Source: Parolsenella massiliensis
GTDB taxonomy: Bacteria; Actinomycetota; Coriobacteriia; Coriobacteriales; Atopobiaceae
DNA: 64,000 nucleotides
Direction: 5' to 3'
Assembly (NCBI RefSeq): GCF_900143685.1
Contig: NZ_LT671675.1
Coordinates: 1,029,111 to 1,093,110 of the forward strand
Shown here piece by piece: positions 45,378 to 54,726 of the stretch. A program made the position numbers and the translations under genes. The notes under the pieces are model-generated. The model saw only the letters and a program-made list of their open reading frames with translations. It did no database searches and had not been told where the DNA came from. Position 1 is the first letter of the stretch, and each line of letters opens with the position of its first letter.

Positions 45378-46313
45378 CTACACCCAGGAGCAGATGAGCG
45401 TCAGGTCGCCCTCGAACGCGAGGTCACCGCTGCCCGCGGGTGCCACGAAGTGCGATCCCTTCACGAGCTCGGAGCCGTTCACGGAGCCCGTGCCCTCGAT
45501 GACGCTCACGCACATGAAGTCGTGGTCCTGGGCAAGCGTCTTGGAGCCAGCGACGCGCACGCGCTCGACGGTGTAGCAATCGTTGCTCTCGAGCAGCGTC
45601 ACGCCGTCTACCTCGGGTGCAGTCACGGTGCCGGTCTCGGGCGCCTTCGCGGCGTAGTCGACGACGTCCATGCTCTGCGCAAGGTGCAGCTCGCGCTTCG
45701 TGCCGTCAGCCTGGACGCGGTCGTAGTCGTAGACGCGATACGTCACGTCGCTGCTCTGCTGCGTCTCGAGGATGAGCGTGCCGCCCTTAATGGCGTGCAC
45801 CGTGCCGGGGTTGATCTGGAAGAAGTCGCCCTTGTGGATGGGCACCTCGTTCACGAGGTCACCCCAGCGGCCCTCCTCCACGAGCTTGGCGAACTCCTCG
45901 CGGTCCTTGGCCTTCTGGCCCACGATGATCGTGGCGCCCTCCTCGCAGTCGAGCACGTACCAGCACTCGCACTTGCCAAGGCTGCCGTTCTCGTGGATGC
46001 GGGCGTACTCGTCGTTGGGGTGAACCTGGATGGAGAGGTCACCGTCGGCGTCGAGGATCTTGATGAGCAGCGGGAAGCGGTCGCCTGCGGCGTTGCCGAA
46101 CAGCTCGTGGTGCTCGTCCCACAGCTGCGAGAGCGTGGAACCCGCATACGGGCCACTCGCGACCTCGCAGTCACCGGCCGGGTGGGCGCTGATGGCCCAG
46201 CACTCACCGATCTTGCCCTCGGGGATGTCGTAGTGAAACACGGTGTCAAGGCGGCGACCGCCCCAGATCTTGTCGTGGAAGATGGGCTTGGTGAAGATGA
46301 GGTCCTGGGCCAT
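45378..46313 (-). CDS. manA: Mannose-6-phosphate isomerase, class I
   Basis: Zinc cupin enzyme linking mannose-6-phosphate and fructose-6-phosphate. Ligand motifs QVHPNDEYA, ECWYVLD and NPGTVHAI are present. 311 residues, the short bacterial form. AGAGAGGA precedes the ATG. It may support use of mannose or synthesis of mannose-containing glycans. Confidence 0.93.
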   Translation of the reverse strand: MAQDLIFTKPIFHDKIWGGRRLDTVFHYDIPEGKIGECWAISAHPAGDCEVASGPYAGSTLSQLWDEHHELFGNAAGDRFPLLIKILDADGDLSIQVHPNDEYARIHENGSLGKCECWYVLDCEEGATIIVGQKAKDREEFAKLVEEGRWGDLVNEVPIHKGDFFQINPGTVHAIKGGTLILETQQSSDVTYRVYDYDRVQADGTKRELHLAQSMDVVDYAAKAPETGTVTAPEVDGVTLLESNDCYTVERVRVAGSKTLAQDHDFMCVSVIEGTGSVNGSELVKGSHFVAPAGSGDLAFEGDLTLICSWV

Positions 46314-46391
46314 GGGCTTTCCTCTCTGACGGAATGCGGAGCGCCCTAATCTTAGTTCAAGAGCGCCTCGACAAGCCCACCCAGACGAGAC

Positions 46392-47165
46392 CTACCTGCA
46401 GGCGGCCACGAACGCCTTCCAGAGGTTGAAGTCGGGTTCGCTCGTGGGCCACGTGTACTCGGGGTGCCACTGCACGCCCAGCACGAAGCGCTTGGACGGC
46501 ATCTCGATGCACTCGGGGATGCCGTCGTCAGACTCGGCGGAGAGCACAAGGCCCTCTCCCAGGTCCTTCACGCAGCAGTGATGCGCCGTGTTCACCTGGT
46601 AGCCACGCGAGCCGCAGGCACGCTCGAGCAGGCTGCCGGGCTCGATCTCGACGCCATGGCTCGTCCTGGTGAGCAGGTCCGCGTGGTCATGGTGCACGGA
46701 ACCCGGGCGTCGGGGCACGTTCGGCACGTCCATGTCGAGCGTGCCGCCCATGGCAACGTTGAGCATCTGGGTACCGCGGCAGGTCGTGAACAGGGGCTTG
46801 TCGGCAACCACGACCTTTTGGACGAGCGGCAGCTCGCAGGCGTCGCGCACGTGGCAGAGCAGCGCCTCGTCATAGGGCTTCGTGTCTCCCCAGAGCTTGG
46901 GGTCCACGTCGGGGCCGCCGGGGATGGCCACGCCGTCGGCGAGCGCCACGTACTCGTCGATGACGTCCTCGTCGTCGGTGAGCGCCATCTGGACGGGCAG
47001 GCCGCCCGCGGCCAGGATCGCGTCGATGAACACGCGCGCGCCGCACTCGTTGGGGGCAAGCTGCTCGGTCTTGTGCATGCGCCCCTCCTCGATGCGCGTC
47101 GCCACGAGGATGACGGGACGACGACGTGCCGCCCCGCGGGTTTGCTCGGCCTCAGTACCTGCCAT
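46392..47165 (-). CDS. Class I glutamine-amidotransferase-like gamma-glutamyl hydrolase (PuuD-like)
   Basis: Peptidase C26 family, 257 residues. Oxyanion region IPGGPDVDP, nucleophile C129 in TTCRGTQMLNVAMGG, and His/Glu in QWHPEYT. AAGGAG precedes the ATG. Last gene of the amino-acid ABC importer operon, 3 bp from the ATPase, so it probably cleaves an imported gamma-glutamyl compound. The family also includes gamma-glutamyl-GABA hydrolase. Confidence 0.88.
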   Translation of the reverse strand: MAGTEAEQTRGAARRRPVILVATRIEEGRMHKTEQLAPNECGARVFIDAILAAGGLPVQMALTDDEDVIDEYVALADGVAIPGGPDVDPKLWGDTKPYDEALLCHVRDACELPLVQKVVVADKPLFTTCRGTQMLNVAMGGTLDMDVPNVPRRPGSVHHDHADLLTRTSHGVEIEPGSLLERACGSRGYQVNTAHHCCVKDLGEGLVLSAESDDGIPECIEMPSKRFVLGVQWHPEYTWPTSEPDFNLWKAFVAACR

Positions 47166-47168
47166 GTT

Positions 47169-47927
47169 CTAGTGCTCCTTAATCGAGTTGAGGAAGTCGC
47201 GGGCGCGCTGCGTCTTCGGGTGGTCGAAGAACTCGTCGGGCGCGCCCTCCTCGACAATGGCGCCGTCTGCCATGAAGATGATGCGGTCGGCCACGCGGCG
47301 CGCAAAGTTCATCTCGTGCGTGACGACGACCATGGTCATGCCGCCGCGAGCGAGCTCGACCATGACGTCGAGCACCTCGTTGATCATCTCGGGGTCAAGG
47401 GCGCTCGTGGGCTCGTCGAACAGCATCGCCTTGGGGTTCATCGCCAGCGAGCGGGCGATGGCGACGCGCTGCTGCTGGCCGCCGGAGAGCTGCGCGGGGA
47501 CCTTGCCGGCCTGCTCGGCCACGCCCACGCGCGAGAGAAGCTCCATGGCGCGCTTCTCAGCCTCGGCCTTCGGGACGCCAAGGACCTCGGTGGGCCCGAG
47601 CGTGACGTTGTCGAGGATCGTCTTGTGCGCAAAGAGGTTGAACTGCTGGAACACCATGCCCAGCTCGGCGCGCGTGCGCGTAAGTTCCTTGCCCTCCTGG
47701 GGAAGCGGCTTGCCCTCGATGAGAATCTCGCCGGAGTCGATGGTCTCGAGGCGGTTGATCGTGCGGCACAGCGTGGACTTGCCAGATCCCGACGGGCCGA
47801 TGACGACGAGAACCTCGCCCCTGTCGACCTCGATGTTGATGTCCTTGAGCACGTGCAGGTCGCCAAAGTGCTTCTCGACGTGGCGCAGCTCGATGACGGG
47901 ACTTGCGCCCGAGGATTCGTTGTTCAT
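47169..47927 (-). CDS. glnQ: Polar amino-acid ABC transporter ATPase (GlnQ-like)
   Basis: 252 residues: Walker [12 protein letters not shown]-loop FQQFNLF, signature [16 protein letters not shown], Walker [14 protein letters not shown]-loop VTHEMNFA. The FQQFNLFAH segment is typical of the polar amino-acid family. It is coupled to two permeases and a binding protein. Confidence 0.95.
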   Translation of the reverse strand: MNNESSGASPVIELRHVEKHFGDLHVLKDINIEVDRGEVLVVIGPSGSGKSTLCRTINRLETIDSGEILIEGKPLPQEGKELTRTRAELGMVFQQFNLFAHKTILDNVTLGPTEVLGVPKAEAEKRAMELLSRVGVAEQAGKVPAQLSGGQQQRVAIARSLAMNPKAMLFDEPTSALDPEMINEVLDVMVELARGGMTMVVVTHEMNFARRVADRIIFMADGAIVEEGAPDEFFDHPKTQRARDFLNSIKEH

Positions 47928-47951
47928 GAGACTCTCCCTAAGACGAGGCCA

Positions 47952-48773
47952 CTAGCGGATGATCTTGACGCCCGTACGGCGCGAGACGTACACGGCGACC
48001 TTGTTGATGAGGTAGTTGATGACGATGTAGATGAGCGCCACAACGAGGAACGTCGAGACGAGCGCGTCATAGTTCGTGCGCAGCACCTGGGCGTTCTGCA
48101 TGAGGTCGGGGTAGCTCACCACGTAGGCGAGCGCCGTGTCCTTCACGACGACCACGAGCTGGCTGATGAGCGACGGAATCACGAGACGGACCGCCTGGGG
48201 CAGCACGATCTTGGTCTTGACCTTCCAGCGGGACAGGCCGATGGACAGACCCGCCTCGGTCTGGCCGCGCGGCACGGCGTTGACGCCGGCGCGGAACACC
48301 TCGGCGAGCACGCCAGAGGCCGCAAGCGTCACGGGGATGCACAGCATCCAGAACGCCGGCATCTTGATGCCGAGGTTGGGCATCGCAAAGAAGAAGAAGT
48401 AGATGAACAGAAGGCTCGGGATGCCACGCAGCACGTTCGTGAGCACGGCGCACACGACGCTCAGAACCCGCAGGTGACTCGTGCGGCCCAGCATGAGCAG
48501 CATGCCCAAGACGATGGAGAGCACGGCGGCCGTGAGCGCCACGGCAAACGTTCCCTCGAGACCGGCGAACAGGTAGCGCCACGTGGTGCGCCAGCTGAAC
48601 AGCTCCCAGTACTTGGGGGCAAGCTGGCCCGTCACCCAGAAGCGATAGACCACCCACGCCACGAGCGCGGCCAGCGCCGCGAGCGACAACGCGGTGCCCA
48701 CGAGCATCTTCCTGCGCGTCTTGGGACCCGGCTCCTCATAGAGGGCGTCCCTCATTGACTTGGCGGCGCTCAT
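47952..48773 (-). CDS. Amino-acid ABC transporter permease (GlnP-like)
   Basis: 273 residues, about five to six helices, His/Glu/Gln-type permease signature (EVFRAGVNAVPRGQTEAGLSIG). An N-terminal cytoplasmic tail precedes the first helix. The ATG overlaps the upstream permease stop (ATGA). Confidence 0.93.
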   Translation of the reverse strand: MSAAKSMRDALYEEPGPKTRRKMLVGTALSLAALAALVAWVVYRFWVTGQLAPKYWELFSWRTTWRYLFAGLEGTFAVALTAAVLSIVLGMLLMLGRTSHLRVLSVVCAVLTNVLRGIPSLLFIYFFFFAMPNLGIKMPAFWMLCIPVTLAASGVLAEVFRAGVNAVPRGQTEAGLSIGLSRWKVKTKIVLPQAVRLVIPSLISQLVVVVKDTALAYVVSYPDLMQNAQVLRTNYDALVSTFLVVALIYIVINYLINKVAVYVSRRTGVKIIR

Positions 48774-49429
48774 CGGATCACCCTGACCTTCTTGTCGATG
48801 GCGTTGCCCACGAATCCGGCGACGAGCGCCGTTGAGATATAGCCCGCGGCCGAGACGAAGAACGTCACGATGCCGGCGGACTCACGCGTGTTGATGTAGG
48901 TGACCACGCCCGTGAGCTCCTGCGGAGTCATGGGGACCTGCGAGCCCAGCGCGGTGGTGAGCATCACGGCGATGAACAGGTTCGTCATGGGCAGCACCGT
49001 GGAGCGCAGCGCCTGCGGGATCACGATCGTGCGCAGGATCTGACCAAACGAGAGGCCCAGCGAGCGGGCGGCCTCGATCTGGGCCACGCCGATGGTGTTG
49101 ATGCCCGTCATGAAGTTCTCCGAGCCAAACGCCGTGCCAAGCAGCACCGTGGCGAGGATGACGCTCGGCTCGTAGTCGAGCAGAAGCTTCAGGTGCGGCA
49201 GTGCGTACACGACGATGAGCACGAGGACCGCGCCGGGGATGTTGCGGAAGACCTGCACGTAGAAGTCACCGAACAGGCGAAGCGGCCTGAACGGGCAGAC
49301 GCGCAGGACGGTCAAGAGGACCGAGAACGCCATGACGAGTGCGAACGAGACGATCGTGAGGCGCCACGTGGTGAGAAGGGCCGTGAGATACAGCGGCCCG
49401 TAGTTGGCGATTAGCTCGGGAAGTCCCAT
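48770..49429 (-). CDS. Amino-acid ABC transporter permease (GlnP-like)
   Basis: 219 residues, five helices, family motif FMTGINTIGVAQIEAARSLG. AAGGAGG precedes the ATG. Two different permeases suggest a heterodimeric channel, as in glutamate importers (GluC/GluD). Confidence 0.93.
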   Translation of the reverse strand: MGLPELIANYGPLYLTALLTTWRLTIVSFALVMAFSVLLTVLRVCPFRPLRLFGDFYVQVFRNIPGAVLVLIVVYALPHLKLLLDYEPSVILATVLLGTAFGSENFMTGINTIGVAQIEAARSLGLSFGQILRTIVIPQALRSTVLPMTNLFIAVMLTTALGSQVPMTPQELTGVVTYINTRESAGIVTFFVSAAGYISTALVAGFVGNAIDKKVRVIR

Positions 49430-49504
49430 CGTACCTCCTTACAGGGAAGGGGCCCGCCGCCCGCACGGACGGAGAGCCCCAGACTTGCTATGAGCCTACA
49501 CGCT

Positions 49505-49527
49505 GCGGGAAGAGCCAATTCTCCCGC
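49505..49527 (-). other. Intercistronic hairpin after the binding-protein gene
   Basis: GCGGGA (49505-49510) pairs with TCCCGC (49522-49527); no T-run. Such stems often raise binding-protein mRNA relative to the permeases downstream. Confidence 0.45.
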
Positions 49528-49554
49528 GGCGCGCGTGCTTACAAGATGGCAACC

Positions 49555-50544
49555 TTAGGCGCCAATCGCGGGCGGCTCGGGAATCGTCTCGACGCCGCAG
49601 CGGTCGGCGAGGCAGATCTTGTAGAGCTTCTTCCAGTTGCCGTCGTCCTCGAACTTCTTGAGGAAGTCGTTGATGAAGTCCACGGCCTCGGTGTTGTCGA
49701 GCTTGACGCCGATGCCCAGGTACTCCTCGGGGCCAAAGGCGTCGCCGGCAATGCGGTACTTGCCCGGGTTCTTGACGACGTTGCCCATCTGCAGCGTGTT
49801 GTCGACGACGTAGGCGTCAACGCGACCCTGCTCGAGCGCAGCGCGGCACTCGTCATCCTTGGAGAACTCCTGGACCTCGGCCTGCGGGGCGTACTGGGCT
49901 ACGACGTCGGAGCCAGTGGAGCCGGACTGCACGGCGACCTTCTTGCCGGCGAGGTCATCGACGGAGTTGATGTCGGTGTTGTCGGCCAGGACGAGGGCGG
50001 CGTACTGCGTGGTCATGTACGGGCCGGCGAAGGAGACGACCTGCTTGCGCTTGTCGGTGATGGTGTAGCTGGCGAACACGGCGTCGACCGTGTCGTTCTG
50101 CAGGACCGACTCGCGGGTGTCGCTCGTGAGCTGGGTGTAGTCGTACTTGGTCTCGTCACCGAGGATATAGCGAATGAGGCCGAGGTACAGGCCGGCGTCG
50201 AAGCCGTAGACCTTGCCGTCCTGCTCGTCGAGCTGGGAGAAGATGGCCGAGGTGCGCGTGGCGCCCAGACGGAACGTGCCGGCGTCCTTGATGCCCTTGG
50301 CCCAGCTGTTGGCAGAGATGACGTCGTCCGCGGCTGGCTCGATGGAGGCGATGAGCTCGTTGAAGGCGTCCTTGTCGATGTCGACGCCGGCGGAGCTGGC
50401 GGCAGCGGTCGAGGCAGCGGCGCTCGTGGCGGCGGCGTCGGACGGGCCCTCGGAGCAGCCTGCGAGGCCGAACAGCGCGGCAGAGCCGGCGAGGCCCAGG
50501 CCGAGCGAGAGGAACTGACGACGGCTGTAGTTCTTGTTGCTCAT
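49555..50544 (-). CDS. Amino-acid ABC transporter substrate-binding lipoprotein
   Basis: 329 residues. Signal peptide starting SRRQFLSLGLGLAG with lipobox LAGC; the SRRQF start resembles a Tat signal. The GlnH/HisJ-type fold is complete (VYGFDAGLYLGLIRYI; FAGPYMTTQYAALV; KKVAVQSGSTG). GGGAAGGA precedes the ATG. Likely glutamate or glutamine, by resemblance only. Confidence 0.92.
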   Translation of the reverse strand: MSNKNYSRRQFLSLGLGLAGSAALFGLAGCSEGPSDAAATSAAASTAAASSAGVDIDKDAFNELIASIEPAADDVISANSWAKGIKDAGTFRLGATRTSAIFSQLDEQDGKVYGFDAGLYLGLIRYILGDETKYDYTQLTSDTRESVLQNDTVDAVFASYTITDKRKQVVSFAGPYMTTQYAALVLADNTDINSVDDLAGKKVAVQSGSTGSDVVAQYAPQAEVQEFSKDDECRAALEQGRVDAYVVDNTLQMGNVVKNPGKYRIAGDAFGPEEYLGIGVKLDNTEAVDFINDFLKKFEDDGNWKKLYKICLADRCGVETIPEPPAIGA

Positions 50545-50670
50545 GGGTGAATCCTTCCCTATGACGTGAATCCCAGGGTTGCGTGTGCTGGTTGGGATGT
50601 TGGTGCGTAGTCTACCCGATTGGCGCGAAAGATAAAGTCCTACCAACCCGGTGTGTAATAGGGTTGAAAC

Positions 50671-50707
50671 AAAAAGGGCGGCACCAGGCACATGCCCGAT
50701 GCCGCCC
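50671..50707 (-). terminator. Terminator of ackA
   Basis: On minus, GGGCGGCA pairs with TGCCGCCC and is followed by TTTTTGTTT. Confidence 0.88.
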
Positions 50708-50728
50708 GCAGGCTCTTTTCGGCAGAGA

Positions 50729-51901
50729 CTACTTGCCGAGCAGCTCCTTGACGTCGAGGGCGATCATGAGCTCCTCGTTGGTCGGAATGACCCAGACGTG
50801 CAGGCTGGAGTCGGGCGTGGAGATCTCGCGCGGGTCGTCGGAGCGGACAGCGTTCTTGTCGTCGTCGATCTTGACGCCCATCCAGGCGAGGCGGTTCACG
50901 ACCTCCTTGCGCATGTGCGCGGAGTTCTCGCCCACGCCAGCGGTGAAGACCATGGTGTCGACGCCGTTCATGGCCTGGACCATCGTGGCGAACTGGGAGG
51001 CCACGCGGTAGCTCCACATGTCGATGGCCATCTGGCAGCGCTCGTTGCCTTCGGCGGCGCCGGCCTCGATGTCACGGCAGTCGCTGGAGACGCCGGAGAT
51101 GGCGGCGAGGCCAGACTGCTTGTTCATCATCGTGTCGATCTCGTCGATGGAGTAGTGGCCCTCGCGGGAGAGGTAGAAGACCGTGGCCGGGTCGACGGTG
51201 CCGCAGCGCGTGCCCATGATGAGGCCGTCGAGCGGGGTGAGGCCCATCGTGGTGTCCATGCACTGGCCGTCCTGGATGGCGCACAGGGAGGCGCCGGAGC
51301 CGAGGTGGCAGCTCACGACCTTGTGGGCGGTGTGGCCGGAAACCTCGTCGACCGTGCGCCAGATGAAGCGGTGGCTCGTGCCGTGGGCGCCGTACTTGCG
51401 GATGTGCAGGCTGTCGACGACCTCCTTGGGCAGGGCGTAGTTGTGGGCCTCGGCCGGCATGTTGTAGTGGAACGAGGTGTCGGCGACGATGACGTTGCCA
51501 ATCTCGGGGAACATCTCGCGGCAGATCTCGATGACGTCGGCCTCGGCGTAGTTATGAAGCGGGGCGAGCGGGGCAACCTCACGGACCCAGCCGAGGGTCT
51601 CGTCGGTGACGACCTTGGACTCGGGGAAGTACCAGCCGCCCTGGACCACGCGGTGGCCGATGCCGTCGATGGGCTTGTCGACGGCCTTGAGGATCTCGAA
51701 GACGTGCTTGATGGCCGTCTTGTGATCCGGCAGGGCCACGTCGAGCTGCTGCTTGTCGCCGCCGAGCTCGGAGTGGCCGATGAAGGAGCCATCAATGCCG
51801 ATGCGCTCGCAGTTGCCCTTGGCGTAGACCTCGCGGGTGTCGACGTCGAGCAGCTGGTACTTGAGCGAAGAGCTGCCTGCGTTGATGACGAGAACGTTCA
51901 T
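50729..51901 (-). CDS. ackA: Acetate kinase
   Basis: Makes ATP from acetyl phosphate. 390 residues with VINAGSSSLKYQLL, HLGSGASLCAI, YGAHGTSH and FTAGVGENS. The canonical HR-V-V-H-G-G motif reads GHRVVQGG and the TRSGDIDP motif reads TRCGTVDP; the Arg residues are kept. GAGAGGAA precedes the ATG at 51901. It is 19 kb from pta, not in one operon. Confidence 0.93.
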   Translation of the reverse strand: MNVLVINAGSSSLKYQLLDVDTREVYAKGNCERIGIDGSFIGHSELGGDKQQLDVALPDHKTAIKHVFEILKAVDKPIDGIGHRVVQGGWYFPESKVVTDETLGWVREVAPLAPLHNYAEADVIEICREMFPEIGNVIVADTSFHYNMPAEAHNYALPKEVVDSLHIRKYGAHGTSHRFIWRTVDEVSGHTAHKVVSCHLGSGASLCAIQDGQCMDTTMGLTPLDGLIMGTRCGTVDPATVFYLSREGHYSIDEIDTMMNKQSGLAAISGVSSDCRDIEAGAAEGNERCQMAIDMWSYRVASQFATMVQAMNGVDTMVFTAGVGENSAHMRKEVVNRLAWMGVKIDDDKNAVRSDDPREISTPDSSLHVWVIPTNEELMIALDVKELLGK

Positions 51902-52005
51902 GTGGTGTTCCTCTCCAAAAAGACCGTACGCAGGCCTGCGTGCCCGCGAATTTCCAGTTGACCATGATAGCGCGTCAAGCTGCGGCGAGCGGCCAAATTG
52001 CGAAG

Positions 52006-52032
52006 TTGACAAAGGGACCGTCCCCTTGTCAG
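52006..52032. repeat. Palindromic repeat (TTGACAAAGGGAC type)
   Basis: GACAAAGGGAC pairs with GTCCCCTTGTC (one mismatch) just after the DNA-glycosylase stop. Related in its core to the CCCAAAGGGG palindromes further right. Confidence 0.6.
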
Positions 52033-52039
52033 CCCCTTG

Positions 52040-52546
52040 TCAGCCGAGCGCCTGGCGCCAGCGGTCGCACAGGCGCTCGAGCGACCAGGCGGCGTTGGCC
52101 GGGCTCGTGCTGGGGAGCACCTCGGCGGGAAGCTCAACGACGGGCTCGAGATGGCGGTGGTAGAGCCTGCCCGCGCAGGCCCCGTTGCAGACAACGCGCT
52201 CGATGCGTGCCACGGCCGTGATGCGCGCGATGTCTGCCGGCACCGCGTTCTTGATGCTCGCATCGCTCGAGCCCTTGATGTCACAGCTCTCTATGACGTC
52301 CCATAGCGCGATGCCATGGGCGAGCAGCATGGCGCGCTTCTCGGGGATCGTGGCGGGAACGGGCCCGGAGAGACACGCCGCCATGACCCGCCAGAAGCGG
52401 TTCTGGGGGTTGCCGTAATAGAACTCGTTCGCGCGGGACAGGACGCTTGGGAAGCTCCCGAGCACGAGCGTGCGCGAGTGCGCGTCGAAGACGGGCTCGA
52501 AGCCATGCTCGATGTGGGTGTAGCCACAAGGCCGGCGTGAGGGCAT
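52040..52546 (-). CDS. Uracil-DNA-glycosylase-superfamily DNA glycosylase (hypoxanthine type)
   Basis: 168 residues. Motifs LVLGSFPSVLS, YGNPQNRFWRVM and a C-terminal LPSTSPANAAWS match the DNA-deoxyinosine glycosylase group. It probably removes deaminated bases. The ATG at 52546 lies 10 bp after luxS; ribosome-binding site weak. The longer upstream frame overlaps luxS in the wrong phase. Confidence 0.8.
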   Translation of the reverse strand: MPSRRPCGYTHIEHGFEPVFDAHSRTLVLGSFPSVLSRANEFYYGNPQNRFWRVMAACLSGPVPATIPEKRAMLLAHGIALWDVIESCDIKGSSDASIKNAVPADIARITAVARIERVVCNGACAGRLYHRHLEPVVELPAEVLPSTSPANAAWSLERLCDRWRQALG

Positions 52547-52556
52547 GGCGCGTCCG

Positions 52557-53048
52557 CTACTCGCCCGTGGGATAGTTGAGGTGGCTCTCGTCGATGTTGG
52601 CGAGGTCACGCGTGAGGTAGCGGGCCGCGAGCCACTTGGCCATGGGCAGGTTCTGGTCAAGGTAGTTGCCGCACTCCTCGGGCGCGGCGCCGGGGATGTC
52701 GCCCGTAAAGTCGCGAACGAACTCGAACAGCTCGCGCACGAGCGGCAGGATCTCCCTGGAGCTCACCTCGCCAAAGACCACGAGGTAGAAGCCCGTGCGG
52801 CAGCCCATGGGGCCAAAGTAGACGATGCGAGACGCCCACGTAGGGTGGTTGCGCAGAAACGTGGCGCCCAGGTGCTCGATGGTGTGGCACTCAGCCGTGT
52901 TCATGACCGGCTCGTCGTTGGGCGCGGTGAGGCGTAGGTCGAAGGTGGTGACGGCCATGCCGCTTGCGGGATCGCGGTCGATGCGCGAGACATAGACGCC
53001 CGGCTCGAGCAGCAGGTGGTTGACGGAGAAGCTGGCAATACGCTCCAT
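52557..53048 (-). CDS. luxS: S-ribosylhomocysteine lyase LuxS
   Basis: Cleaves S-ribosylhomocysteine to homocysteine and the autoinducer-2 precursor. Metal ligands H55 and H59 (HTIEH) and C126 (EECGNY); catalytic C83 in GPMGCRTGFY. 163 residues, family length. No pfs or metabolic neighbours here; it sits with a DNA glycosylase. Confidence 0.96.
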   Translation of the reverse strand: MERIASFSVNHLLLEPGVYVSRIDRDPASGMAVTTFDLRLTAPNDEPVMNTAECHTIEHLGATFLRNHPTWASRIVYFGPMGCRTGFYLVVFGEVSSREILPLVRELFEFVRDFTGDIPGAAPEECGNYLDQNLPMAKWLAARYLTRDLANIDESHLNYPTGE

Positions 53049-53066
53049 GTGGTCTCCTCGTGGATG

Positions 53067-53135
53067 GGCCCAAAGGGGACGTAGCCCTTTGGGCCGGTTG
53101 GTGGGCGTGGGCCCAAAGGGCCGTCCCCTTTGGGC
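53067..53135. repeat. Two CCCAAAGGGG palindromes
   Basis: GGCCCAAAGGG...CCCTTTGGGCC at 53067-53095 and GCCCAAAGGG...CCCTTTGGGC at 53111-53135, both between the LOG gene and luxS. Confidence 0.7.
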
Positions 53136-53138
53136 ACT

Positions 53139-53939
53139 TTAGCGCGTGGGGCCGCTCGTTGCCACGCGGACGGCCTCGTCAACGTCGTCGGTGATCGTGA
53201 CGAGGGTGCGGTCGACGGGAGAGATCATGCCGTGACTGGTGACGGGTCCCTCGATCCAGTCGAACAGGCCCTGCCAGTACTCACTGCCAAAGAACACGAC
53301 CGGCATGGTCTTGGCCTTGTGTGTCTGGATGAGCGTGAGCATCTCGAACGCCTCGTCGAGCGTGCCAAACCCGCCGGGGAATACGATGGCGCCACTCGAG
53401 TACTTCATGAACATGACCTTGCGCACGAAGAAGTAGCGGAAGGTGATGCCCATGTTCACCCAGGGGTTGATGCCCTCCTCGTGCGGAAGCTCGATGCCGA
53501 GACCCACCGACTTGCCGCCGGCCTCCGCGCACCCGCGGTTGGCCGCCTCCATGACGCCGGGACCGCCGCCGGTGATGACGGCGTAGCCCGAACGCGCGAG
53601 CTTGCCCGCGGCCTCGCGCGCCGTGGCATAGGCGGGCTCGTCGCTTCCCGTGCGCGCCGAGCCAAAGCAGGCCACGGCCGGCCCCAGCCCCGCAAGCGCG
53701 CTGAAGCCGTCCACGAACTCGGCCTGGATGCGAAGCACCCGCCAGGGGTCCGTGTGCAGCCAGTCGGGCGTGACGTCAGGGCGCAGCAGGTGCTCGGACG
53801 TGCTCTCCTGAGGGATCATGTCTCCGCGAAGGATGACGGGGCCCTTGTGGTAGGTCGTCTCGAACGGGGTGGCGTCGGGCTTATCGGCAGCCGCGTCATC
53901 GTTGCCGGCTGCCACGTTGCCCTTGTCCTGGCTGTTCAT
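53139..53939 (-). CDS. LOG-family protein (TIGR00730-like)
   Basis: Rossmann-like fold with GGGPGVMEAANRG and PGGFGTLDE, the nucleotide-binding signature of LOG/lysine-decarboxylase-like phosphoribohydrolases. 266 residues with an unusual 70 or so residue N-terminal extension. The ATG at 53939 is 10 bp after the YdcF gene. Members release cytokinin-like bases from nucleotide monophosphates; the role in bacteria is unclear. Confidence 0.85.
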   Translation of the reverse strand: MNSQDKGNVAAGNDDAAADKPDATPFETTYHKGPVILRGDMIPQESTSEHLLRPDVTPDWLHTDPWRVLRIQAEFVDGFSALAGLGPAVACFGSARTGSDEPAYATAREAAGKLARSGYAVITGGGPGVMEAANRGCAEAGGKSVGLGIELPHEEGINPWVNMGITFRYFFVRKVMFMKYSSGAIVFPGGFGTLDEAFEMLTLIQTHKAKTMPVVFFGSEYWQGLFDWIEGPVTSHGMISPVDRTLVTITDDVDEAVRVATSGPTR

Positions 53940-53949
53940 GTCTTGCCTC

Positions 53950-54690
53950 CTAGAGGTTATGAGCGAGCGCGTCCTTGCCAAGCGCCGCGCACTCGCGCAA
54001 ATAGGCCTGCGGGACGTAGATGGCGTCGGTTGGCGCGCTGATGCCGTAGACGTGCACCAGTCCCTGGCGCCGGGCGATTCCCAGCGCCCTGAACACGTGG
54101 AAGTCGTTCGTGACCACGCCAACCGAGGCGCCCGCGTCATCGATGAGCTCGCGCGAAAAGCGCAGGTTCTCGGCCGTGGTGGTCGAGCGCTCCTCCAGCG
54201 TGATGCGCGCGGGGTCGACGCCATGTTGCTCGAGGTAGCGGGCCATGGAGCTTGCCTCGCTGCAGGGTTCGTCGGGGCCTTGGCCGCCCGAGACGATGCA
54301 GCGGGTCTCGGGGTTGTCCGCAAGGTAGGCTGCCGCGGCGTCGAGCCTGTGGGCGAGCGTGCGCTTGGGCGTGCCGTCGGCCTCGAGGTTGGCGCCGAGA
54401 ACCACGAGGTAGTCGAGGCCCTCGGGCGCGGACGTGGCAGACGCCACGGCGATGCGCGCGCACGTGAGCGTCACGAGCGCGAGCAGGACGCACGCCAGCC
54501 CCGCCGCCGCCCGGCGCGCCCACGCGGGAAGCTGGCCCCACGCGCCGCAGCGCATGGCCAGGCCCACGCCCACGAGGGCCGCGCCCAGCACGAGCCACAC
54601 CACGAAGAAGCCGCGGGCGGAATACAGGACGCCCATGGCGGCGCCATACGCAAGGCTCGCGATTCCGAGTGCGATGAGGGCGGTTGCCAT
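53950..54690 (-). CDS. DUF218/YdcF-family membrane protein
   Basis: 246 residues. Two or three N-terminal membrane helices precede a DUF218 domain (LVVLGANLEADGTPKRTL; IVSGGQGPDEPCSEA; VTNDFHVFRAL). Related proteins act in cell-envelope or vancomycin-resistance contexts (SanA-like); the exact role is unknown. Confidence 0.82.
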   Translation of the reverse strand: MATALIALGIASLAYGAAMGVLYSARGFFVVWLVLGAALVGVGLAMRCGAWGQLPAWARRAAAGLACVLLALVTLTCARIAVASATSAPEGLDYLVVLGANLEADGTPKRTLAHRLDAAAAYLADNPETRCIVSGGQGPDEPCSEASSMARYLEQHGVDPARITLEERSTTTAENLRFSRELIDDAGASVGVVTNDFHVFRALGIARRQGLVHVYGISAPTDAIYVPQAYLRECAALGKDALAHNL

Positions 54691-54726
54691 GGGCGTCTCT
54701 CCTAGGTTGTGAGTTGCGCGGGAACC

